From: Annona cherimola
Taxonomy: Eukaryota > Streptophyta > Magnoliopsida > Magnoliales > Annonaceae
Length of the DNA stretch: 64,000 nt
Assembly: GCA_030490835.1 (NCBI GenBank)
Contig: CM059971.1
Span: 46,920,012 to 46,984,011 of the forward strand
Direction: 5' to 3'
Part shown: positions 10,555-21,171 of the stretch, piece by piece
Layout of the letters: each line of letters starts with the position of its first letter
Position numbering within the stretch: the stretch's first letter is position 1
Made by a program: the position numbers and the translations under genes
The notes under the pieces: generated by a model
Told to the model about the DNA's origin: nothing
Database searches by the model: none
The model's input: only the letters and a program-made list of their open reading frames with translations

Positions 10555-11293
10555 TCTGCCCTTTTTCCTTTTTAATTTCCACCTCATTTGAGGTTTAAAT
10601 AATTCCATGTTTATCCCATTTCTTCTAACATAATTATCTCCATAATTTTTAATTTTACAGAAATTTTAAAAGGCAAAAATCTGCCCAAAATTGCCTCTTG
10701 AATGTCTCCTCCTTTTAGCCACCCTATTTTGGCATTTAGTGAAAACAAAAACTGTCCAATCTTTAGCCATTAATCACACTTGATTCTGGTGAACTTTTTA
10801 CCCACAAAATCTGAATTTTTAATTAATAAAAATGCCTCAAAATTCACCTCGTTTCCAAGCATTAACCCATTTGACTTTTTTATTAATGACATGTCTCCTT
10901 TTTGAAGACAAAAGTCAACTAATTTTGTCCTTTTTTGATTAAGAATTTTTTCATAATAATTAGCCTAATCAAATCCATCCATATGATAAGCCTGTCATTT
11001 TAACCATCCATGAAAAATTTCATGTCAAAATGACCTTTCTAGTGTAAGTTATGGTCATTTGAAATTGTCTTTTAGATTTGGATGAAATTAAATAATTATT
11101 ACCATAATTAAATCATAATTAACATAATCCATTCCATTCATAAGGTAGAGCACATCATTATGGGATTACCCTTCAAATTTCATATCATTCTGCCTTATAT
11201 GCGTCAAGTTATGAATTTTCTAACATTAAACACATCAATCCCATAATTATCATCAATTAAATAATAATAAATGAAATAATTATTCATGAAATA

Positions 11294-14200
11294 TGTGAAA
11301 CTCCAACCTGAGGATTTAATGTGTGCGTTGAACATGTAAATGTGACTTATATATAATTAAATGGAATTTTTGGATGATTTTAGGATTTTATGATATTTTG
11401 CAATTAGGGTTTAATTAAGAAGGGTAATTAAAAATTTAATCGCCGAAGCCTAATATTAGTCTAGGTGACTAGAGGGGCATAATGAGGATTAAAACATGCA
11501 AATGTGGCATGAATTTTTAGTTAAATTTCCATGATTTAATTAATGGAGATTAAAGTGTTAATTATGGAATTATGTTGGAAAATCATAGAAAATTCATAAC
11601 TCAACGTCTGTAAGGCGGGTTCAAGTGAAATTTGAGATGAAAGTTAATGATGTTGGGCTTGGGATTATGGAATTATTAGGTTATGAAAATCCTTGATAAA
11701 TTGGTTTAATGATTTATTAATCATATCTCAATTCCAACTTTTAACTTCAAACGGTTATAACTTGAGCTAGGAAAATCGGATTGAGATGAAATTTGAAACG
11801 GTTCAATGAAATAATGAGATTAAAATTTTGAAAGGTTTACATTAAGCTAATTATGTTGGAAAAATACCTGAATTGAAAAAGGTGCACATAGTTGACTTTT
11901 ACACCTCAAGAGTACCATGCATTTAAGGCAAAAGGTGCATGAATTGAATGCAATTTTTAATGGTCCAAATAGGTGTCAAATGCAGGTGAAATGAAGGTTA
12001 TTTTATGCTTAAGTATGTGGGAAAAATTCAGCTCCAAAGTGGGGCCCACAGCTGGAAAATCCAGCCCTTATAAAAGGGGGCACGTCAATGTGAAGAGAGG
12101 CTTGGAAAATATTTTTCTAAGTGCTGAAACTTGCACTCCAAGGAAGCCCTCACATCCAGCTCTAGAGCCAGAAAATAAGGAAGAAAAACAAGGGGAAAAG
12201 AAGGGGAAAAAGAGGGATTATCAATTAATCAAGTAAATATATGTTAATCTTGATTTTATGCCTCAAATCTGGAAGTTATATGATGTTGTAAACTAAAATA
12301 TGAACGGAATAGTAAATGGATGAATTTTTGTATGAAAGTTTTTTAAAAGAATAATTATGTGATTAATTAATGAACTAATTTTTAGATTAAAAATATAAGA
12401 CAGTTGTAAATTAAAAATCTGATAAAATTAACCTGAACAGGGTTGTACGGGTGGCAGGATCAGCTGCACCAAAGGATTTTTAATAATTTTTATACAAGAA
12501 ATTTTGGGCTGAAAATTTTAAAAGTTATATAATACATTTTTAGGATCACACAAATAAAATAAAAATTATGTTTTTATGTGTATAAATATACCCCATAATT
12601 AATGTGATTCAGGCTGTCTGAAAATAGATTCTACTGTCCAGCAAGGTAAAAATAACAAAATAAATACAAATTCTTAATGTTTTGTGCTAGAAATATTTAT
12701 TTTGATTAATTAATGTAGTTATTAAAGTATTTTAGAAATTTCAGATCAAAACTACTTGATTTGATATTAATTCAAGATTTTAAGATTTCAGTACGCCTGA
12801 TTTCAGCATATGTGGATAGTTGGAGAAAAAAAATCAAACAAAAAAAATGAAACCTATGTATAAATGATCTAAATTGATATATATATTACTAACCTAAATT
12901 TGGATTAAGAAAATTGGGATTATTTGCTGAAAATTCGGATTTATAAATCTGCTTAGGGTTATGTGTCAAAAGACACGTTAAACGGGTGAAAAATGGGTTC
13001 CAAAGTTACTGTTTTGGAAACCTATGATTAGTGGATTTAAATCCCGTAAAAATACCCTAAATAAAGTATTAATTAAAGATAATTATCATGCTGAATTATT
13101 GACTAAGTTTCTGATTTAGAAAATTTTATGAAATGCCTCATATATGTGTTGCCAAATGGGCTTATGTGAAAGGATAGACATGCATAAGTGGTAAATGACC
13201 TAAGTAAATTGATTTTGTGCAAAAATGCATGAAAATATGATAAATTTTGTGAATATATATCTGTTTATAATTTCATGATGTAATTCCAAAATTTGAAATT
13301 AATTAATGAGGCTTAAGGTGACCACGTGTGCTTAAAATGAGCAACGATGTGTGAATTTTGTAAAATGAGTGAAAAATGGTAAATGGAAGGTGATGAACCT
13401 TTAAATAATGATTATTTAATAATTATTAAATGATTGAATGATTACCCTATTTATGAGATTTAATGTGATGTGTAATAGCCCATGTTGTGCACAAGTATGT
13501 GCTATACGGGCATAACGACTTGAGAAGTCGTAGGAATTATATATGTTAAAGAAAATGGGTTGGAAAACTAAATTGAATGCAAGCAAAGGAAATATATGAA
13601 TTTTATATCATTCTTATATGCATAGGCAAAGGCAAAGGGATAAGCGAAACGGAAAGCTAAGCAAGCAGCTTTCTAAATGATTTTGGTTTTCATTACAAGG
13701 TATTTAAGGATGGTCATTCCTTGTTTATATGTGTTTTGAAATGTTTATTTCTATTGAAATAAATGATTGCTTATAGTTTCGCAATTATGCTTGAAATGTG
13801 ATGAAACATGAATTTATACGATGTTTCATTGAAATGGTGTTTAAAGAGGGATGGTGCAAAGAATTCTCTACATGAGAATGATAAGTTCCTTGTGTAAGGG
13901 AGTATATAATGCCGGGGTGACTAAAAGTCATTCATGGAATGGAAATCAAGTAGGCTAGTCGAGGTAGTAAGTGGACAAGGAGTCCCCCTTGACGTTGCCA
14001 AGTCGGAAGGTCCGGAGCCAAGGATGGAAAGGATCATGTCATGAAAGAGGATTCCCCGTGCTAGCGTACCGTCACATGAAGGATAACGTCATTAATGGAA
14101 ATGATGAATTTGCACATCCAATGTTTATGAAGTGTTTATGAAATGTGTATGAATGATTTATGAAAAGATTTTTGCTCCACAGGTAGTTGATCACTTGATA

Positions 14201-14718
14201 AGTGTCTCTACTGAAGGGAGAAAAATGCTTTTAAATAAATATGCCTTCAAAATGAATTGCCTGCAAAATATAAGCTTGCTTATTGAGTTTCGACTCACGT
14301 TTTCATTTTCTAAACCCATAGACAGGTGAAGGAAGAGACCTAGCAAAGGAGCAGGAGCTATCTATTGGAGAAATGGAAAAATATTATAAGCTTCATGTTT
14401 ATGAAAAACTTATGTCGTATGGATGTAAATACTTTGATGTCTTATGTAGACAACTTTGGATGATACATGTAGTGACATCTGATTTATGAGATGTTTTGAA
14501 ATATGTTATGAAAATCATGTCTAGTTATGACATTATTGGATGGAAATGACTCAGATATGCATGAAATGAACATATGAGGAATTAAACTCCTATGAAAAGA
14601 TATTTAATTGGATAAATATCCATTAAAACCCGCTGTGTGACAGGGCAACAATCTTGATCACGTTTACCAGTCGAACGATCTTGAGGTAAGGTTGTGATGC
14701 TCGGGCTGGGGCGTTACA
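11294..14718 (+). mobile_element. Solo LTR D (gypsy chromovirus type), 3.4 kb
   Basis: D starts TGTGAAACTCCAACC at 11294 and ends GGGCTGGGGCGTTACA at 14718, in the orientation opposite to LTRs A, B and C. The flanking 5-mers are AAATA (11289-11293) and ACATA (14719-14723), a target duplication with one difference. No PBS, PPT or coding domain is present, so it is a solo LTR. It sits inside LTR C, near C's distal end. A TATA box is at 12069-12076. The 87-codon frame at 11973-12236 lies across this promoter region, is lysine-rich at its end, and resembles nothing known. Confidence 0.85.
12069..12076 (+). promoter_or_regulatory. Putative TATA box of solo LTR D
   Basis: TATAAAAG in CCTTATAAAAGGGGGC, about 775 bp from the LTR start. 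It is the strongest TATA-like sequence in this LTR and is on the expected strand. Confidence 0.5.
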
Positions 14719-15052
14719 ACATATCCTCATTTCCTAAACCTTATTGGGTCTTTTTGTACACATTAACTCGCATTGAGCTATAATGATTAATTTAATCACC
14801 TTACTTAATCAATGACCTTAAAATCAATCATTAAATTGAATGAAACAATTAATCAAGTTAAATGCCTAGTTTACATGCATGGACTGTTGGTCCCAAGTTT
14901 ATGCCAAAACCCAAGAGGGGAGGGGTAAATTGGGTTCTTAAAAAATTCTTTGGTAAATCAAAACTTAACCCCTTTAAAGTTTTAATCCCCTAGATTGTAA
15001 CAGATTGAGAGCAATAAGATAATGAAAGCAATAAAGAAAAACAGTAGACAAG

Positions 15053-15059
15053 ATTTATA
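15053..15059 (-). promoter_or_regulatory. Putative TATA box of Copia-type LTR E
   Basis: Minus-strand TATAAAT in CCACTATAAATC, the same context as in LTR G at 318-324. A second plus-strand TATA-like run (CTATATATAAAGG, about 15632-15645) exists but faces the other way. Confidence 0.45.
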
Positions 15060-15141
15060 GTGGTTCGGGCAATCTTTCCCTACTCCACTCTTCCAAGCTC
15101 ACACACCCTCGTGACTTGGGTTCCACTATGTATTCCGCGAA

Positions 15142-15288
15142 TACAACTAGAGTCTCCGCTCTCTTCTAGATTCTAGCTCTAGGGGGCATATACAACCAGA
15201 GCCTCTGCTCTCTTCTAGATTCTAGCTCTAGGGGGCATATACAACCAGAGCCTCTGCTCTCTTCTAGATTCTAGCTCTAGGGGGCATA
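15142..15288 (-). repeat. Three-copy 49-bp tandem repeat in LTR E
   Basis: Three units starting near 15142, 15191 and 15240 contain CTAGATTCTAGCTCTAGGGG and CAGAGCCTCTGCTCTC. The second and third are nearly identical; the first has small changes. This is the same unit as the two copies at 138-237. Confidence 0.85.
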
Positions 15289-15722
15289 TACAATCAACAC
15301 AAGTAGGTGATGAGTTACACTCCAATCACAACTCTACTTGCAATGTCTTGGTTTGAACCACCAAACTCAAACCAAGCACTAAAAACAAACAATAATGTGA
15401 AAATAAAGGAATCTACACTTTACTGAGTTGTGTAGCAAGTTTCAGCTTGAGGAAGAATCTGTAGGAGCAACCAATTGTATTTCGTTGAAGCAAACCGCAA
15501 CTTTGAAGCTTGTTCTTCCTTTGAAAGTGTATAGATCACTCAATTGTAGAGAAAGTGAATAAAAGCTCTTAGTAGCACTTCTTTCCTCTTTTTAGCCTCT
15601 ATCTTGTATGTATCTACGTTTGCTTGAGTGTCTATATATAAAGGAGGGAAGATTTTGAACATTATAGAGTTGGTTAGCGCGTAATAAATGTCCAATGTTC
15701 AAAAATTCAAACGTTATATCCC

Positions 15723-18305
15723 CAAGTCGTAGGTGGAGTCGACTTCGTCTGCGACTTCGCCCAAGTTGCATGCTGGAGTCAACTTCGTGTGCGACTTCGG
15801 CTGTTCTTCAGCTTCCAAGTCTGTCTTCCGGGTCGACTTGGTTTGAGACTTGGCCTGTAACGCCCCATTCATAAAAATACTCAATAACTAATCAACGGCG
15901 CTACACAATCTAAGAAAAATTCGGCAGCATCTCCCCATAACATACAAGGGGTAATATGGAATACATGACCTGATATTCATAACATTTCCATCTGTAACAT
16001 TCAATCCTATTTATATACTTTCATCTTCATATAATAAGAACATTCATATAGAAGGAAATCATTACATATTTTCCTTACACAACAAACAGATATAATAGTC
16101 ATGCATATGTGCATCAACAAGGATTATAATCCAATCTGAAATACCAAATACATTATAGTTGTCAAAGCGAATCCGCCTAAGTAATTGTCTACATATATGA
16201 TTATCAAAAAGAGCACAAGTCTAAAAGAACTGAAATCAACATATTGTGCTAGGGTGTCTCATGTTTGATCTTCAACTTGTTCCATCCTTAAGTTCCCCTT
16301 CTGACCTGCGATCTAAAAGCACAATAACAAATGATATGAGTCTAAATAGACCCAGTAAGTAGATAGTGGTTAGCACAAAATGGAAATAAGCATAATGATG
16401 GATGCTCATATAGTGATGAAGCTAATACACATGGATCCAATATCCACTCCCAAGATCGTATGCATATAACCATACACACAGATTGAACAACACGACCAAT
16501 CATCTACTCATGTCCATCAAGGGCCATGAACAACCCTCTCCTCATGTCAATCAGGGGCCATGAACAACCCTTACAACCAACTATTTGAGATAACGCATCA
16601 TACATAACAGACAATGAAACACATCGCAAACCACGCATACAACATCAACACAATTCAGATTCAACACATAGATCTGTCACACAAGCATTTTATCAAACAC
16701 ATGATAGGTGCGAAATGAAAGAACCTTCAATTCATACTCTCGATTGGGGAAAATCAATTCACGTCACATTCCAACAATATAACAACTGCTAAGAAGTCTT
16801 TTACATCATAGAAATCACGCATTCAAAGTAAATTCACCATGAACCCTAAACGTTACGAACTCTACGCCTAATACCATGGAGTCGTTAGAAGCTATACATT
16901 CCCTCTAGCCTCGCATCGCGTTTAACATAAAATTTCATCACTAAATCGAGAAGGGGAGACATCTACTTACTTGAATCGAAATTTCCCCCAAAAACAGTGC
17001 TCCAGACTTAGACGGAGAGATTCGGAACTTCCACGATTCGAGTCGATGATCCTCAAACAGTCGGTAGAGCTTCCTTGAATGAATCCGTGGCTTGCCCGAA
17101 CTGAATGGTGGGGAAAGAAGAGAAGACGCAGAGAACGGAAAGAGAAGAAGAAGGAAGATAGCCGGGTGCGGGATGAAAAATGAACCCTAGCGCGCGGGCT
17201 TCCTTTATTACTGAATCCCTATCGGGTCGGGTCGGAACATGGATCGGGTCTAATTGCAATTAGTAATTTACTCTCCCACTCATACGACTTAATAATTAAA
17301 ATTTTCTTCGGGGGCGCTGCCCCCTTGACCCCCCGCGACCTGACCGGGCAGGTCGAACCCCGTACCTACTCTGCGAGGGAAACAATAGTCATAGTGCCCA
17401 TCAATGGAACGCTAATCATACATGCACATATGCACTATACATCTCCTAAATGTCGTGTCCATGTATGTTATGTATCCATTAATATCATAAAATTCTTACT
17501 AGCATGTTCATAAGTTACCTCATAAATAGAGAAAAGTTATAATAAAAATAGAATAAAATACCTGGTCCTCACATGACCTCAAGTCGATCTTGGAGTCGAC
17601 TTGATGTGCGACTTGGTTATTTCCTTGTGCCAAGTCAGTTTGATTTATCTCTTACTTGCTTAACTTCTTTCCTTTTCTTGTCCTTCAATACTAGAAGCTT
17701 TTATTTGTACTGGATTGGCTTCAAATCTTGTAAACTTGGAGAACTTGAATCTTGTATGGGTGAAATCATCTTTGATTTGGAATGAATTCATGTACCTCGC
17801 TTGCTTTAAGCTTGTATTAGTGTTCATATACTCAGGTTTGAAAAACTTGAGTTGTCTTCATCTTGAAATGAACTTGTACTTGAGCTTGAGAATCTGCCTT
17901 ATAATGTTGAAGTTGATGACTTTGCCTGCGACTTTAGAAGTTTTGCTGCACAATTTAGGCTTTGAGAGGAAGCCACCACTTCAAGTCGATTCTGGGGTCG
18001 ACTTCATCTGTGACTTGACCTCAAGTCGCAAGTGGAGTCGACTTCGACTGTGACTTCGGATGTTTTGTCCCCCAAAATCAACGCTGGAGAGAAAATGCAG
18101 CTTCAAGTAGATACTGGAGTCGACTTCATCTACGACTTGGCTTCCAAGTCGCAAGTGGAGTCGACTTCATCTGCGACTTCGGATGTTCAACTCTCCAATT
18201 TCAATGCTATCCTTGAGGTACCTATTGAAGTTGCTTGTGGAGTCAACTTCGAGATCGACTTCGCCCTAAGTCGAGGTTGGAGTCGACTTGGGAATCGACT
18301 TGGGC
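15723..18305 (+). repeat. Array of GTCGAC-centred hairpin repeats, split by LTR F
   Basis: About ten units of 37-41 bp follow the plan AAGTCG...GGAGTCGACTT...GCGACTT, so the ends are complementary and the centre is a GTCGAC palindrome. Clear copies start near 15723, 15760, 15817, 17579, 17979, 18020, 18101, 18145, 18226 and 18267. They are part of Copia-type LTR E. Spacing is irregular after 17615, with unique DNA between some units. LTR F interrupts the series between the third and fourth unit. Confidence 0.8.
15856..17573 (-). mobile_element. Solo LTR F (gypsy-type), 1.7 kb, inside LTR E
   Basis: Begins TGTAACGCCCC at 15856 and ends GGTCCTCACA at 17573 on the plus strand; on the minus strand this is TGTGAGGACC...GGGGCGTTACA, a common plant gypsy LTR frame. 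Flanking 5-mers are TGGCC (15851-15855) and TGACC (17574-17578), one difference. The host repeat of LTR E continues on both sides, which confirms the borders. There is no internal domain. A two-copy repeat of about 43 bp with GGGCCATGAACAACCCT lies at about 16507-16575. It is a different family from A, B, C and D apart from the ends. Confidence 0.82.
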
Positions 18306-18459
18306 TGATTTTTCATTCCTTAAGACATTCATTAAATTTATTAGTAATCATATCATACTCAAATTTGTATCTGTTAATCATCAAAACTTATGCTTTGGTC
18401 AATTTGTTTTGTTTTAACTATTGTTTCCAACATGGACCTCCATTGGTCTTGGTATCACA

Positions 18460-19329
18460 CCCTTCCTTTCCATTTCATTCTTCTTTTCTTCTTCATTTCC
18501 AACCATCATGGCAAATGAAGTTACTATGAATCTCTATGTATATGTGTCCTATGGACAGTCGTGGTTTGGGCAATATGTCTTCACATGCAAGAGACAACAT
18601 CCTCCAAACAAATTTCAATTTAGAACATTGTAGACCTCAACATTTACAGGATGTAATGAAATGTTTAAATTGTAGAGCACTTTTTCTGAATTCTTACTTT
18701 TAGTTTGGGATACAACGGAAGAAAAATATTAATGTGACAATTAGTTGAGGTGAGTTGAAAAGAATTTGATTTATAAAAAGACAATGATTTAACAGTTAAA
18801 GTTGTGAGTTTTCTATTCAAGATTTTCATCTAGGCATTATTGTTATTTGCTTTTGGAAAGTTAAGCGATGGCCACGTGTTTGGGTACCCAAGTTGGTGGA
18901 ATGTTTGGTAATTTGATAGTTGATTTGATGGGCTCTGGCTTCATGCCCGATTTATCATATATCATGTATTATTTCTTATTTTCTCATTCATTTTTAAATC
19001 ATTTTTTTACTTCGGCAACTAGATTCTATTTTCCAAATTAAAGATTGTATAATCATCATGCTAGAAATGTGGGATTCGATTTTTTGTCCTCAAGATCATT
19101 TACGATTGGTTTCCAAATTCAGTGATTTTTGAATAATGTAAGAAATGGTGTGTATTCCACATGAAAAGATGATTGCAATATAAATCAAGGTGTAAAGGTC
19201 CATTCAATGCAAGTAATCTATACCTCCAAAAAACACTAATTTTTTTACATCTCCCTCTAAATTTTCTTTTCAAATATTGAAGAAGACATTTTGGTTTGAC
19301 TTCTTTTGTAATAGTTTGTTAGGGGTGGT
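18460..19329. other. Older locus DNA right of the LTR nest
   Basis: Continuation of the DNA left at 7909. It begins with a pyrimidine-rich stretch, then a short frame at 18508-18633 (MANEVTMNLYVY start, 41 codons) of unknown nature. The rest is AT-rich without recognisable coding or repeat signal. Confidence 0.4.
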
Positions 19330-19369
19330 ACTACTCGTATTTCTATCGTCGCATGATTTTGTTAATATC

Positions 19370-19830
19370 TATTATTTAGCATGTTACATAATTTGGTTAT
19401 TTACCATGCTAAAAGTCATATTTTAGATGTTAATATCTTAATTGCCCAAAAGCTTAGTAGATTGAATGCTTACTTAATTCTGGATGTTGAATGTGTATTT
19501 TCTTGTGCTAATATCAGTGACAAAATTTTTAGAAGCTTTTAGGAGTCGTTGCCACTAAAATTATTATGCTAAATGACATATTTAACATGCCAAAAGCCAC
19601 ACATTTGACATGCTAATCTCTACATTAACTGCCCAAAAACTTAGTGGATTGAAGGCTACTTAACTTTGCATGTTGAATACCTCAATGCTTTTTTGATAAA
19701 AATTCTCATATCTTATGTTAATATCAGTCAAAAACTTATCAAAATATTTTAGAAGTCCTTGCAATTGAAATTAGCATACTGAACGCCACATTTAGTATGC
19801 TAAGTATGCTTTTCATGCTATTCCATATGC
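19370..19830 (+). repeat. Diverged tandem duplication of about 190-210 bp
   Basis: Words recur in the same order: TTGCCCAAAAGCTTAGTAGA (19441) and CTGCCCAAAAACTTAGTGGA (about 19628); GCTAATATCAGTGACAAAA (19508) and GTTAATATCAGTCAAAAAC (about 19718). Each unit also has ATGCTAAA or AGCATG words. The copies are strongly diverged, so the duplication is old. Confidence 0.65.
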
Positions 19831-20107
19831 AATTTTGCTAGTTTGAAAATGAGGTGCTGCTAGAAATGAATTAGAATGTTAAAATTCATGTTTAGTATGT
19901 TCATACATATTCAAAACTTTTTGACATAAGAATTTGGGTTGTATAAAAAATAGCAAGCTAATTTACATATTTTTGTGGTTTTCAGTCAGTAAATGATTGC
20001 AAGGGCTATGAGATTTTGCTGCAGTGGAGGATAATATCTATCACTTCTAGTTTGACTCTTTTATTCCAATTACTGTATAGATTATTTTATATGCATTAAG
20101 TGTACAA

Positions 20108-20272
20108 ATGGAAATCAATCCATCAATGTTCAAGGAGGTGTTTGCAAACCTCTATGATGACAATATATACATGGGTTTTGAAGAAAATAAAAAGGAGGTA
20201 TTTTTTGCCATTTGTAAAAAAACCAAATATGGGAGCACAGATGGTGGTGGATGTTGCAAGTGTTTTGACTAG
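20108..20272 (+). pseudogene. Decayed plant transposon-like domain fragment, copy 1
   Basis: A 54-codon frame begins MEINPSMFKEVFANLYDD and continues IYMGFEENKKEVFFAI, ending at TAG. It matches, position by position, the fragment at 21999-22100 (EIIPGMLQEVFGIPYDP, YTVFEVKIKVFF); the DNA also matches around TTTTGAAG..AAAATAAA and TTTGTAAAAA. The second copy resembles the putative plant transposon protein domain (Pfam Transposase_32 type) by my recollection of its VKGV...E.I..EV.GIP pattern. Alone it is far too short for a functional protein. Inferred to be a remnant of a duplicated gene or element. Confidence 0.45.
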
Positions 20273-20559
20273 TTTTTTATGAAAATTTTCATGTAATGTA
20301 TTCTAATATATGCATGTTGAAAGTCATATATATTGATTCAAGTTCGAAATATTGTTCCAATGTTAATTTTATAGAATGAATATGTGAAATGATATGTAAA
20401 ATTAGTAATATGTAATTGACTTTGTACAGGCATGTCTTTAACAAATTGGATTTGAATTAGCATGCGGATTTTGTCCCGTAGACTTACTATTTGTCATAAT
20501 TTTCAATGATAAGTTTTGTAGCAAGTTAGTGCACTTATTTGTTAGCATGTTGGTTAAAT

Positions 20560-21165
20560 TTTGTATATGTCAAAACCATGTAGGAGTCTTGTAGTTCACT
20601 TGAAATCAGCATACTGATTTCCTTAGTCGATACCAACACCATGTAGGAGTCTATGCTATTAGAATCAGCACCCTGATTTCACCAACGTAAGAAATCACAT
20701 TTGCTTTGTTTACTATCTGCCTATAGCCTACAATATTGATATGATAGACTTCTATTGAATTTAGCATGTTGTATATCTCATTCCTTCTGCTAATGTGATA
20801 TGAAAATTGGGAGTATGTATTTTAGGAACCCATGCCACTGAAATCAACAAGCAAAATTCGATAGTTAGCATGCTCATTTAATTTTTAGCATGCTATTTTT
20901 CGGCTATGCTTTTGAAATCAGTATCATGTTTTCTGTGCTGCCACTGAACTTAGCTTGCTTATTCTATTCGTGTCATTTTTATGTTTTCAAATATTGAGCC
21001 TTGTTTATTCCGTGTAAGGTGTGGAAACACCTTCTTGTAATTCACTCAAAATCAGCATGTTGATTTCCTTGGCATATATCCACACAAATGTAGGAGTTTA
21101 TGCTTTGAACTTAGCATGCATATTCTATGTGTCATATTATGTTTTTTAACATTCAAATTTTTTTT
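20560..21165 (+). repeat. Degenerate repeats with AAATCAG-CTGATTT hairpins and AGCATG words
   Basis: A unit containing TGTAGGAGTCT, then AAATCAGCATACTGATTTCC, recurs near 20578-20622, 20640-20690 and 21030-21095 with changes. AAATCAG and CTGATTT form a 7-bp hairpin around CATA. AGCATG occurs at least six times in this stretch. The copies are too diverged for exact borders. Confidence 0.6.
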
Positions 21166-21171
21166 CATGTC

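Larger units (their letters stand above)
14885..18432 (-). mobile_element. Solo LTR E (Copia-type), interrupted by LTR F
   Basis: On the plus strand E starts TGTTGGTCCC at 14885 and ends TTTCCAACA at 18432; both sides carry the exact 5-bp duplication TGGAC (14880-14884 and 18433-18437). Without F and its duplicated bases the LTR is about 1825 bp. Orientation is minus, judged from the TATA box (15053-15059) and the C-rich tract next to the CCAACA end, as in element G. It contains three copies of the 49-bp repeat (15142-15288) and about ten hairpin-like GTCGAC repeats (15723-18305). The frames at 17715-18529 read through these repeats and are not genes. Confidence 0.85.
7910..18459 (-). mobile_element. 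Solo LTR C (gypsy chromovirus type), split by nested insertions
   Basis: C starts TGTGGTGCCCC at 7910 and ends TTGGTATCACA at 18459. Its own DNA lies at 7910-11293, 14724-14884 and 18438-18459, allowing for the duplicated target bases; removing D, E and F leaves about 3.57 kb. The exact 5-bp duplication CCCTT on both outer sides, with no internal domain, marks a solo LTR formed by LTR-LTR recombination. It shares with the LTRs of A and B the end sequence, the conserved island (8616-8730), the TATA region and the CTGCCTTATATGCGTCAAGTT segment near the distal end. Reading frames inside (9828-10034, 10328-10582) are not genes. Confidence 0.88.

Noticed and set aside
10328..10582. Overlapping frames on both strands rich in K/R or S/F
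   Set aside because: They translate a pyrimidine/purine-rich tract next to the TATA box of solo LTR C.
11973..12236. An 87-codon lysine-rich frame
   Set aside because: It lies across the promoter region of solo LTR D and resembles no protein family; low-complexity purine-rich DNA explains it.
17573..18633. Plus-strand frames of 60-165 codons
   Set aside because: Those before 18432 lie in Copia-type LTR E and translate the GTCGAC repeats; the codon pattern follows the repeat, not a protein.
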